A program made the position numbers and the translations under genes. From contig JAGOUM010000019.1 in NCBI GenBank assembly GCA_018061265.1, positions 1 to 40,377 on the forward strand: a stretch of 40,377 nucleotides of DNA, read 5' to 3'. The DNA is from Rhodoferax sp. (GTDB lineage Bacteria; Pseudomonadota; Gammaproteobacteria; Burkholderiales; Burkholderiaceae_C). Shown piece after piece: positions 34,258 to 40,377 of the stretch (positions are counted from its first letter, which is position 1; each line of letters opens with the position of its first letter). The notes under the pieces were generated by a model that had not been told where the DNA came from, ran no database searches, and saw only the letters and a list, made by a program, of their open reading frames with translations.

Positions 34258-34286
34258 GACCTAATCAATTTGCGTTCAGATATAAT
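34258..34286 (+). promoter_or_regulatory. Probable promoter of the H-NS-like gene
   Basis: A perfect -10 hexamer TATAAT lies at 34281-34286, 34 bp before the start codon. The -35 element is weak (TGACCT around 34257-34262). The region is AT-rich. Confidence 0.5.
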
Positions 34287-34319
34287 CCACTTCCTCACCA
34301 AATATAGAAAGTTCGTGAC

Positions 34320-34628
34320 ATGTCATCGTTGATCGATATCCAAAATCAAATCGCCGAACTCCAAGCTCGGGCTCAAGAAATCAAAACCAGGGAGTTCAAT
34401 GAAAAGGTCGCCATGATCAAGGAGACCATGCTCGCTTATGGCATCTCTGTCGAGGACCTTCAGGGTAAGTCTGCAAAGGAAACCAAGGCCAAGTCCTCTT
34501 CTCCTGCACCTGCCAAATACACCGGACCGAATGGTGAATCCTGGAGTGGTCGAGGCTTGATGCCTCGCTGGTTGGCAACCTTGGTCAAAGATGGGCATTC
34601 CAGGGAAGAGTATCTGATTGCCAAGTAA
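34320..34628 (+). CDS. H-NS family nucleoid-associated protein
   Basis: Such proteins bind AT-rich DNA and silence or tune horizontally acquired genes; plasmids often carry their own copy. The 102-residue protein has an N-terminal coiled coil for oligomerisation (LIDIQNQIAELQARAQEIKT) and a Lys/Ser/Pro linker. The conserved C-terminal DNA-binding motif is KYTGPNGESWSGRGLMPRWL. The size and motif match the BpH3/Bv3F group of betaproteobacterial H-NS proteins. It is a single-gene unit with its own promoter and a strong terminator. Confidence 0.9.
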   Translation: MSSLIDIQNQIAELQARAQEIKTREFNEKVAMIKETMLAYGISVEDLQGKSAKETKAKSSSPAPAKYTGPNGESWSGRGLMPRWLATLVKDGHSREEYLIAK

Positions 34629-34646
34629 GTTCGCTGTCAACTCATC

Positions 34647-34674
34647 ACAAAAGGGGCGAATTAGCCCCTTTTGT
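34647..34674 (+). terminator. Rho-independent terminator of the H-NS-like gene
   Basis: A perfect 11-bp stem, ACAAAAGGGGC with GCCCCTTTTGT and a 6-base loop, lies 18 bp after the stop. With its A-rich left arm and T-rich right arm it could work in both directions. Confidence 0.85.
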
Positions 34675-34875
34675 ATTTCCAGATTTAATTCGCAGACTAT
34701 CGACAACACCGAATTGATACATAGTTATTCGGAGAAAGATTTGCATTCAAGTTGCCTGATTAATTTCATGCCCTATTGGGCATAGCCGTATTCAATGACT
34801 TTTTGAATCAGAACTGGTGGCGTTTTGCGTCGGATCCAGCGGCTTCGTTTGGCAGATTGCGCACGAATCTCGCCC

Positions 34876-35451
34876 CTAAAGCATTGTTGCGCGGGCTGCG
34901 GCAACCAGATCGTCAGGGGCAATGATTTTTTGATGCAAAAAAGGAACGGATCGCATCGGGACATCCTTGAGCACCCCAGCGCTTCGCAATGCCAGGGCCA
35001 CCAACTCCGTGCAATAGAGCTTCTTGCCGTCATCATCCAGCGCTAACTGATCGTCAAAGGGCCGCCCCAGAAGCGATTTGGCAGCACTTTGAACGGCATC
35101 GATCTTATCCACCGGCATCAGCAACACGTCACCTTCGGATGCCTGCTCATTACTGAAAAATACCTCCGGCTTTTCGAGCTTGGTGCCAGCACCTGGCATG
35201 GCACTTTCAATGTAGATTTGACCATCAGGTATCAACTGCACGGCAATGCCGACATGGCTCCATTGGCCTCCACCCTGTCCAAAAAGCACTGCTTGCGTGA
35301 TGGGGTCACTGTCAAGCCCGCGCCGCGCCACAACGGATCCAGGCCGCACTTCTGCAATGACACGCTCTCTCCAAACCTGTGCTTCTGCCTGGACAACAGT
35401 GGCCGTCGCCATGAAGGCCATGGCCACCACCACGTGGCTGGTGCACTTCAT
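34876..35451 (-). CDS. Exported YiiX-like (permuted NlpC/P60) cysteine hydrolase
   Basis: The 191-residue protein has a signal peptide ending near VQAEA. The permuted papain-like fold shows GQWSHVGIAVQL (His) and later KKLYCTELVALALRSAG (catalytic Cys in YCTELV). Relatives such as YiiX/YebB act on amide or lipid bonds, and exact substrates are mostly unknown. It is the last gene of a chain on the mobilization strand and overlaps the preceding 60-aa gene by 4 bp (ATGA). A role in cell-wall passage during transfer is possible but not shown. Confidence 0.8.
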   Translation of the reverse strand: MKCTSHVVVAMAFMATATVVQAEAQVWRERVIAEVRPGSVVARRGLDSDPITQAVLFGQGGGQWSHVGIAVQLIPDGQIYIESAMPGAGTKLEKPEVFFSNEQASEGDVLLMPVDKIDAVQSAAKSLLGRPFDDQLALDDDGKKLYCTELVALALRSAGVLKDVPMRSVPFLHQKIIAPDDLVAAARATML

Positions 35452-35630
35452 CGCGGAGAAAAGCCAGCGTTTGCCAACCCGATGCGCACCCGGTCAAGGG
35501 CATCTCGAATGAGGTAAGCCTCAAAGTCGTCCACCGCATTGCTGCGCATTTCTGAGAACCCAACCCGCTTGACAAATTGAGCCAGTGCACTTGCCAGTGC
35601 TTCATTCATTTCCAAGGTAAAAGTAATCAT
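35448..35630 (-). CDS. 60-residue protein of unknown function, coupled to the YiiX-like gene
   Basis: Starting at ATG 35630, the product begins MITFTLEMNEALASALAQFV and ends YLIRDALDRVRIGLANAGFS. It is helical and soluble in appearance. It resembles the small RHH-like or DUF-type proteins found on plasmids, though I cannot name a family. The overlap with the hydrolase gene supports it as real. It could be a small regulator or an antitoxin-like protein, but no toxin is apparent nearby. Confidence 0.6.
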   Translation of the reverse strand: MITFTLEMNEALASALAQFVKRVGFSEMRSNAVDDFEAYLIRDALDRVRIGLANAGFSPR

Positions 35631-35715
35631 TTTATAATGACGGAATAAGCTATTTGGCAGGTGAAATAGATAGAACGGATGGAGTATTTCACGCCCTTCA
35701 TGCCATGGAGAAATT

Positions 35716-36012
35716 TTACAAGAAGCGGTAATTAATATATCTAAAGAACCGTCTGATGACCTCGATGGATATAAACCAAAATACAGGAAAAACAAATCGG
35801 CAAACTGCCAACCAGGCGCCAAACCCCATCAAAGCCAGGACGGCTCCTTGCTTTTGATCCCAGGCCAGTGACCCGAACCAGAATGCACCTCCCCAGACCA
35901 GACCCGTAATTGCAAGGCACAGGACCCACTTGGCGAAAAACATCGCTTGCCCGCACCGATAAACGGCGCTATTGATCCAGCGTCTGGCTGTCGTTTTACG
36001 ATCATTGGTCAT
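35716..36012 (-). CDS. Small membrane protein of unknown function
   Basis: The 98-residue protein has a basic start (MTNDRKTTARRWINSAVY) and two clear TM segments (AKWVLCLAITGLVWGGAFWF and AVLALMGFGAWLAVCRFVF). The tail is basic and aromatic, ending RRFFRYINYRFL. I recognise no family. Its place between the relaxase gene and the 60-aa gene, on the same strand, suggests plasmid transfer or maintenance. The 132 bp upstream are AT-rich and may hold a promoter. Confidence 0.6.
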   Translation of the reverse strand: MTNDRKTTARRWINSAVYRCGQAMFFAKWVLCLAITGLVWGGAFWFGSLAWDQKQGAVLALMGFGAWLAVCRFVFPVFWFISIEVIRRFFRYINYRFL

Positions 36013-36144
36013 GGAAAATCAAAGTAGTCAAATGGAAATAAATAGGATGTAATATTATCTTTGATGGTATGAATTCATATTCTATTTTAACCCAGAGTGA
36101 TTGCAAAGTTAATAGATAACTTTCTAGGCTGTTGTATTTTTAGC

Positions 36145-38049
36145 TCACATTTCCATTTCTTGATTCGTTGATTTGTCAGCGGTTAATGATGCTAATTCCG
36201 GGTTTCTCACTTTAATACCCATCCGCCAAGCTTCCTTTGCAGCCAGTTCCCGAAATGGCAGTGACCCGGTGACGAATACTTCGCCGCCATATTTTTGCGA
36301 GGCCAGTAGCAAGCCTGCACGCATGGCTTGTGGGTCGTCTTCTTGCGCCAGATCGATGCGTGGTCCACTGTCGGTGAGTCGTACCTGGCCAAGGGTGTCC
36401 AGGTATTCAAGGCTGTGCTCTGACGTGATCCTGAGCTGGGCGGTGCGGATGTCAAAGTCGTCGGGTCGTACCGCGCCCCTGATGCTGTTTGGCTGCTCTG
36501 CCAAAGGATGGATGGCACCAAGGTCTTCGCCCTCGATACCCGCCTTGTGTTTGTTTTTGTCACGCGAGGCCCGGTAGCGCAGCCCGCGCAGTGCAGCGAT
36601 GGCCGCCTCGTTGCCTAGCGCCGCCTGTCGCTCCAGCCACGGCAACCATTCCATCGCATTGGCGTGGGTAAGTGCCAGACGCTCACGATTGTGCCGATTT
36701 GCCATGTCTTCCATCGCCGCCGTGCGCTGCGCCGCCCACAAGAGTCGCGCCACCTGACTACCGTAGTCCTTTTGCAGATGGGTCACTGTCTCGGCTTTGG
36801 CTGCCGCAAACTGTTGAAGCAGGTCAGCTTTTTCTACCTTGTGAAGCCCTCGCAGCTCCAGCCTTGCGGCCTTGCGGCTGTCTTTGGCTGTGAATTTTTC
36901 TGACTTGTATTGCTCAAAGAGTGCCGTGCGTGCAATGGCACGGTCCATTCTGGCTTGATCGCGCTGCTCGCTTCGTCCGGTGCGCCCGGGGTGTTCCTGC
37001 GCGTTCGGGTCCCTACCGCAGGCCACGCTGGCAACGTAGTCGTTGTAGGTGGTTCCCTGGTGTCGACCGCTGGCCGCTGGGGTCTGTCCCTCGGCAAGGT
37101 CAGGTGGCTGGTATGCACCAAAGCGCTTTTGTAAGCGTCCCAGACTCAGTGCATAGTGAACGGCTGACGCTTTGGTTTGCGTCGCCTTGTCGAACATGTC
37201 AGTCTCGATAATCAAGCCGGATTTGACTTTCACCACGCGTAGGCCTCTGGTGGCGCACGCGCGATGGAACGCCTGCCAGTCTTGCGTTGCGACCAGCTCC
37301 GGTGCAACCGTGTTGTTGAGCCAGCCTGCCAACGAGGGTAGTCCTGCCTTGACTTCGCCCATGCGGGCCTTCACGGCGGGTGCATACGATGCGAGGGATT
37401 TGTCTGTTTCTAGTCCAAGCTGGCGGCGCAGCGCGTGTGACAGCCGCTTAATTTGACCATCCATGACCACGTACGGGCCGTTGTCGTGCTGCCAGTCCTG
37501 TTCAAGTTCGATTTCCCGACAGGTTTTGTCCAGGACCAGGAAGTCATAACGCGGTGGCCCGGTCAGTATCAAATGTTCAGGGTGGACACGGTTGGCAATG
37601 ATATGAATGTGGTGGTGGTGATCTTTGTCGCGATGGATCGCAAAGAACGCCTGGTTGTCGGCCATGCCAACTGCTTTGAGCGCCTTGGCGGCCGCGACCG
37701 TGGCCTGGTCCATGTTCGGCTGCTCGCCAGCCTTCCATGACAGGACGACGTGATAAAAAGGATTGGTTTTGGGATGGGCCCTGGATCTTGCGGCCCAGGT
37801 CCGTGCGGTACTGTCCATCCACTTGATGATTTGCCTGCGATCGTCCGGGTCAGTGGGCTTCAGGCCTTCCATGTTGAAGGATGCGGCTTCCAGCACGCCA
37901 TCGCGCACCAGGTAATTGGCGCCATCCTCGGGGTCGTCGTGGCCGGGATCTGGTTGTTCGGGCGCCTTTTTGAGGTCGTCAACGACATAGTTGGCTGCGC
38001 TGGCCACCGTTTTCCAGGACTTCTTCAGCATGATGACCTTAGCCAGCAT
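36145..38049 (-). CDS. Relaxase/mobilization nuclease with C-terminal LPD7 domain (MobA/VirD2 type)
   Basis: A relaxase nicks oriT and pilots the strand into the recipient cell. I choose ATG 38049, which overlaps the mobC stop by 11 bp and has GGAAGGG upstream; the longer frame to 38115 would overlap mobC by 77 bp. The 634-residue protein has an N-terminal region with candidate Tyr residues (ANYVVDD and ANYLVRD). The metal-binding HUH-like motif is FFAIHRDKDHHHHIHIIANR (about 136-155). A long charged helical middle follows, and the C-terminal region (LRITSEHSLEYLDTLGQVRL to KVRNPEL) resembles the LPD7 domain of relaxases. No type IV secretion genes are in the window, so the element is mobilizable rather than shown to be self-transmissible. 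Confidence 0.9.
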   Translation of the reverse strand: MLAKVIMLKKSWKTVASAANYVVDDLKKAPEQPDPGHDDPEDGANYLVRDGVLEAASFNMEGLKPTDPDDRRQIIKWMDSTARTWAARSRAHPKTNPFYHVVLSWKAGEQPNMDQATVAAAKALKAVGMADNQAFFAIHRDKDHHHHIHIIANRVHPEHLILTGPPRYDFLVLDKTCREIELEQDWQHDNGPYVVMDGQIKRLSHALRRQLGLETDKSLASYAPAVKARMGEVKAGLPSLAGWLNNTVAPELVATQDWQAFHRACATRGLRVVKVKSGLIIETDMFDKATQTKASAVHYALSLGRLQKRFGAYQPPDLAEGQTPAASGRHQGTTYNDYVASVACGRDPNAQEHPGRTGRSEQRDQARMDRAIARTALFEQYKSEKFTAKDSRKAARLELRGLHKVEKADLLQQFAAAKAETVTHLQKDYGSQVARLLWAAQRTAAMEDMANRHNRERLALTHANAMEWLPWLERQAALGNEAAIAALRGLRYRASRDKNKHKAGIEGEDLGAIHPLAEQPNSIRGAVRPDDFDIRTAQLRITSEHSLEYLDTLGQVRLTDSGPRIDLAQEDDPQAMRAGLLLASQKYGGEVFVTGSLPFRELAAKEAWRMGIKVRNPELASLTADKSTNQEMEM

Positions 38050-38383
38050 GAGCCCTTCCGACTGCCCTGCCCTTGCCACCTGAGGTGGTCTCTTCAAGAC
38101 TGTCAGCGCGTTCACGTAACTCTTGGATCAACACCCACCATTTTTTTCGGTCTTCGGACGTCCAGCGGATATCTCTGGCGGGGTACAGGTGCTTGAGCAT
38201 GGCACCCAGACGGCGAAATTCGTAGCCGGCCTGCGCTCTCTCAAGGGTGACATAAACCGCACCATGCAAGGCGGTGTCGCGGATCATCTGCGACACGCTG
38301 ACGCCCAGCGCTGCAGCACGCGCGTTGAAGCGCTCTGCTTCGTCTGGTGACACCCTGAGTTTTAAAAACGTTGAGCGCGGCAT
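38039..38383 (-). CDS. mobC: Mobilization accessory protein MobC, ribbon-helix-helix type
   Basis: MobC-type proteins bind oriT and help the relaxase open the strands. The 114-residue protein begins PRSTFLKLRVSPDEAERFNA, with the RHH fold and SVSQMIRDTALHG. It continues with LGAMLKHLYPARDIRWTSED, typical of the MobC/plasmid mobilization relaxosome family. The start ATG 38383 lies two bases after the stop of the small gene upstream. It overlaps the relaxase gene, so both are made from one transcript. Confidence 0.85.
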   Translation of the reverse strand: MPRSTFLKLRVSPDEAERFNARAAALGVSVSQMIRDTALHGAVYVTLERAQAGYEFRRLGAMLKHLYPARDIRWTSEDRKKWWVLIQELRERADSLEETTSGGKGRAVGRAHAG

Positions 38384-38385
38384 GA

Positions 38386-38484
38386 TCAAAAATCATGCAG
38401 CAGTTCACCGCGTTGCGCGCATGGTGTCACCGCTAATACGGCAGACAGGCTGACGGACAGAACTGTGCCTGGCCATTTTTTCAT
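38386..38484 (-). CDS. Short signal-peptide-like protein upstream of mobC
   Basis: ATG 38484 has GGAG 6 nt upstream. The 32-residue product MKKWPGTVLSVSLSAVLAVT is followed by PCAQRGELLHDF: a lysine-led hydrophobic signal with a Cys at position 22, so a small lipoprotein is possible, although the lipobox VTPC is not canonical. Small lipoproteins at the head of transfer operons can act in entry exclusion (TrbK-like), but that role is speculative. A longer open frame to 38661 runs into the repeats and is unlikely. Confidence 0.5.
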   Translation of the reverse strand: MKKWPGTVLSVSLSAVLAVTPCAQRGELLHDF

Positions 38485-38500
38485 TTGCATCTCCAATCGA

Positions 38501-38523
38501 CTATCCGCCACGACGGCGGATAG
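38501..38523. repeat. Perfect 9-bp inverted repeat before the mob operon
   Basis: CTATCCGCC and GGCGGATAG flank a 5-base centre (ACGAC), just upstream of the ribosome binding site of the first mob-operon gene. It could be an operator for MobC or a relaxosome site. Confidence 0.55.
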
Positions 38524-38570
38524 CCCATACGGGTGCGTCGCAAATGGGGACGCGCTTGTACCGGGTTCGG

Positions 38571-38694
38571 CTGCTGGGCTGAAACGGGCTGTCAAGGTGG
38601 ACAAAGCGAAGCGACTTCGTTTTGACAGCCCGTTTGAGCACCGATCAGGGGTTAGCCTCACGGCTGGGGTTGTCGAATGACATCCCCAATGAGT
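38571..38694. repeat. 124-bp direct repeat, copy 1, with long hairpin (candidate oriT region)
   Basis: This copy matches 38861-38984 base for base in most positions. It contains a perfect 14-bp inverted repeat (AAACGGGCTGTCAA at 38582-38595 and its complement at 38622-38635). The enclosed bases hold a second hairpin, CGAAG-CGA-CTTCG. The right part reads GGTTAGCCTCACGGCTGGGG, then TTGTCGAATGACATCCCC. Its position upstream of mobC and the relaxase gene fits an oriT or a regulatory site. Confidence 0.6.
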
Positions 38695-38860
38695 GAACTC
38701 CTGGCTGAGGGTGGTGCGACAACGGACGTTGCAAGGGTCGCGTTAGACAACGCCATGCACCTTACAGGCTTGAGTGGCTGCCGGTTAATTTTCAAATGAT
38801 GTTTGAAATGACCAATGTGGGAAAGTTTGAATGGCCATTCGGATACAGCACTGAACTTTT

Positions 38861-38984
38861 CTGCTGGGCTGAAACGGCCTGACAAGGCGGACAAAGCGAA
38901 GCGACTTCGTTTTGGAAGTCCGTTTGAGCGTCGTCCCGGGGTTAGCCCCACGGCTGGGGTTGTCGAATGACATCCCCAATGAGT
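38861..38984. repeat. 124-bp direct repeat, copy 2
   Basis: This is the second copy, 290 bp from the first. The inner CGAAG-CGA-CTTCG hairpin is unchanged, but the outer 14-bp arms carry mismatches, so the long stem is weaker. The right part (CACGGCTGGGGTTGTCGAAT, GACATCCCCAATGAGT) is unchanged. Confidence 0.6.
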
Positions 38985-39332
38985 TGATCCCGGACGTCAG
39001 ATGTTGCGATAGCGATCGTTACCCGAATGGGACAAGACAATCGGGGTGCTTTGCAGGGTTGGCTTGGGTCGAAGAATAGAGCGCGGGCAGCCCATACTTA
39101 CCAATCTCCGTAAACCTGGAGGTGATTCAACTGTTCACCTTGTGATTGTTTTGTTTCCGCTTGGCACGCAGGCCCCAATTTCCAATTTGCGTCAGGCCGG
39201 TATCGAGCAACGGCAATCAACAACAGAAATTCCCATGATGCTCAAAAAGTTGCATTCCAGTTTACCGGTTGCGACTGCAGGTCCGCTCGGCGGTTCGGGT
39301 GAAAGCGCTCAACGTATGCTTGGAGGTCAATA
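38985..39332. other. Stretch between the repeats and the 82-aa gene
   Basis: Mostly non-coding as far as I can see. A 32-codon frame from ATG 39235 (MMLKKLHSSLPVATAGPLGG, then SGESAQRMLGGQ) ends TAATG, sharing bases with the start of the next gene. It could be a small coupled gene, but it has no clear ribosome binding site. Confidence 0.35.
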
Positions 39333-39581
39333 ATGATCGGAACCCAACCGGTAGGCACCATCAGTGGCGTCGTTATCAGCGCGGTATCCCACGAAGGCCT
39401 CAGCGTTACCGTAGACGGCAAACCAGCCAGACTGGCCATCCTGACCGATGACGGCCGCGTGATTGCGGTAGGTGACCAAGTGGCCAAGGAGGCTGAAGCC
39501 GTCGCTCTCAACAGCTATCGCAACTTCCTCAAGGGCCAAGGTTACCTGCGTGTAAACAGCGCCCCGATTACGGCAAACTAG
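39333..39581 (+). CDS. Hypothetical 82-residue protein
   Basis: The ATG at 39333 has GGAGG 8 nt upstream. The product begins MIGTQPVGTISGVVISAVSH, is rich in short beta-type segments (LSVTVDGKPARLAILTDDG) and ends GQGYLRVNSAPITAN. I recognise no family. The good ribosome binding site, the codon use and the possible coupling to a 32-codon frame upstream support it as real. It lies on the far side of the candidate oriT region from the mob genes. Confidence 0.6.
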   Translation: MIGTQPVGTISGVVISAVSHEGLSVTVDGKPARLAILTDDGRVIAVGDQVAKEAEAVALNSYRNFLKGQGYLRVNSAPITAN

Positions 39582-39586
39582 CCCTT

Positions 39587-39778
39587 TCACTCTCTTACGC
39601 AGTTGCGCTCGCTGGCTGTAGTCAGCTTGCGAGAGAACTGCAGATCAGCCGTAAAGGTCAACTCACCTTGGGTCATGGCGCCGATCTGGGCATCAAGTTG
39701 CTCGTGGCTGCGGGTGTCCATAAGACAGACACTCCGCCCGCACTTGGCACCATCCACCCTCATCATTCTGGTTTGCAC
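39587..39778 (-). CDS. Possible small hypothetical protein
   Basis: The frame reads MQTRMMRVDGAKCGRSVCLM and DTRSHEQLDAQIGAMTQGEL, then TFTADLQFSRKLTTASERNC. Codon use looks coding, with mostly G or C in third positions. No ribosome binding site is clear and no family is recognised. It converges with the 82-aa gene, ending 6 bp from it. Confidence 0.35.
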   Translation of the reverse strand: MQTRMMRVDGAKCGRSVCLMDTRSHEQLDAQIGAMTQGELTFTADLQFSRKLTTASERNCVRE

Positions 39779-40095
39779 AGCTGCCGAGTTTGACGCGTTT
39801 GTCGGGCGTATCCCCGACTCCAGACCACGCTATCAACGGCCAGCAGCCGAACCTTGCAGTTAGCGGTGGGTACATTCATACGACGTAACCCAAGCACGAG
39901 TGGGCTGCCTTTATAACCGCTCCAGCGGCACGTTACCCGGCGTCAAACAAGCTGACGAACCAACATGCAGAATCGTCATATGCGAAACAAGGTCAACCCG
40001 ATGACCCACCACTCGACATGCTCGGCGGTCAGCTTGCACCGCCGAATCGCGCCTTACCAGTGGCTTGCAGGGCGTGCTCAATCATTGTCAGATCG

Positions 40096-40109
40096 TTAAG
40101 TCGGCTTAA
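40096..40109. promoter_or_regulatory. Operator-like palindrome, site 1
   Basis: TTAAG-TCGG-CTTAA, a perfect 5-bp inverted repeat. A near copy lies 125 bp downstream at 40221. Confidence 0.4.
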
Positions 40110-40209
40110 ATCTCCCCTCTGCTGACAGGCCAGTAAAGAACTTTCACCTCCAAGTTCCGCCTACTCGCGGTTTAACTGACGGGCATGCGGCACCACGTAG
40201 GCCAGGCCA

Positions 40210-40237
40210 TTCATGTGCGCTTAAGTCGGTTTATACT
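40210..40237 (+). promoter_or_regulatory. Probable promoter overlapped by operator-like site 2
   Basis: TTCATG and TATACT (40232-40237) lie 16 bp apart. Between and over them is TTAAG-TCGG-TTTAT (40221-40234), a near copy of site 1. A repressor bound here would block the promoter of the gene starting at 40326. Confidence 0.4.
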
Positions 40238-40325
40238 ATCTATCGTTCGCGCAACCAAGACTGACAAAGCCGATCTTTGGTGCATCAGGTGGTGCAGTAA
40301 CTGCAGTTTTGGCGGTGAGAGTCAT

Positions 40326-40377
40326 ATGAGGGACAAATTTCGAAAGAATCAGGATTTGCCCTTGAGTCCAAATACAC
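40326..40377 (+). CDS. Possible start of a gene cut by the window end
   Basis: ATG 40326 opens a frame MRDKFRKNQDLPLSPNT that stays open to the edge. A GTGAGAG lies upstream, and a promoter with operator-like sites precedes it. Too short to identify. On a plasmid such a position could hold a regulator or replication gene, but nothing in the 17 residues shows that. Confidence 0.35.
   Translation, partial: MRDKFRKNQDLPLSPNT

Larger units (their letters stand above)
39779..40325. other. Intergenic stretch with two operator-like palindromes
   Basis: No supported gene in this stretch. It holds the palindromes at 40096-40109 and 40221-40234 and a likely promoter, described separately. Confidence 0.4.

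Noticed and set aside
33968-34264. 98-codon plus-strand frame upstream of the H-NS-like gene
   Set aside because: Weak codon pattern, no ribosome binding site and no recognisable protein family; the overlapping minus-strand frame is no better.
38050-38115. Longer relaxase start at 38115
   Set aside because: It would overlap mobC by 77 bp; ATG 38049 has a GGAAGGG site and a short coupling overlap.
38571-38984. Integron attC-like site in the 124-bp repeats (GTTAGCC and GTTAGAC cores)
   Set aside because: The cores do not pair in the order needed for attC (R'', L'', L', R') and no integrase or cassette structure is seen.
1-40377. CRISPR array, tRNA or rRNA genes
   Set aside because: No regularly spaced short repeats and no cloverleaf or rRNA-like sequence were seen on either strand.

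Overview
The window looks like a mobilizable accessory replicon (plasmid or integrated plasmid) from a betaproteobacterium, most likely of the Comamonadaceae (Rhodoferax/Polaromonas/Acidovorax type). This rests on the protein families seen: CopK, which is known from Cupriavidus and relatives, the CopI cupredoxin, HME-RND CusCBA, a burkholderial-style short H-NS protein and an IS630-type transposase common in these genera. The genus is an inference; no rRNA or other phylogenetic marker is present.

Bases 1-32 kb are almost entirely a copper/silver resistance island. From the left: a cusS-cusR two-component pair (minus strand), diverging from a DUF411/CopG-like copper protein, a truncated outer-membrane efflux gene, an HD-GYP phosphodiesterase and a DsbD/ScsB-type reductase. 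Next are copK copy 1 and a scrap zone in which cueR is truncated by IS4- and IS21-type fragments. A minus-strand operon follows: TolC-like protein, multicopper oxidase, CopI cupredoxin and CusF. After a decayed IS630 come two P1B-ATPase remnants that enclose an orphan fliE and copK copy 2. A long minus-strand cluster then runs from a small unannotated ORF through a Met-rich protein, a DUF2933 protein, a methyltransferase-like membrane protein, LemA and two TPM proteins to a CopF-type Cu+-ATPase. copK copy 3 lies upstream of that cluster. Finally there is the plus-strand operon cusF-dsbB-dsbA-cusC-cusB-cusA.

The parts fit one periplasmic copper defence. CopF moves Cu(I) out of the cytoplasm. 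The multicopper oxidase, CopI, CusF, CopK, the DUF411 protein and the Met-rich protein handle copper in the periplasm. CusCBA exports it across the outer membrane. DsbA/B/D plausibly protect or repair periplasmic thiols. Three palindromes of the form AAAATKACA-N4-TGTMATTTT, similar to the E. coli CusR box, lie in front of cusR/copG, the TolC-oxidase operon and the cusF-cusCBA operon. This suggests one CusR regulon.

From 32 to 40.4 kb the window changes to plasmid-type cargo: an alpha/beta hydrolase, a DUF427 protein, a broken ParB-like gene, an H-NS-family gene with its own promoter and terminator, and a minus-strand mobilization operon. That operon holds a small lipoprotein-like gene, mobC and a MobA/VirD2-type relaxase; a two-TM protein, a 60-aa protein and a YiiX-like hydrolase follow in the same orientation. 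Upstream of mobC are two 124-bp direct repeats with hairpins, a candidate oriT/regulatory region.

The island is strongly rearranged. It contains three copK copies with a shared leader, a partial second copy of the Met-rich/DUF2933/methyltransferase block, a duplicated HD-GYP gene tail, two ATPase remnants and several broken IS elements.
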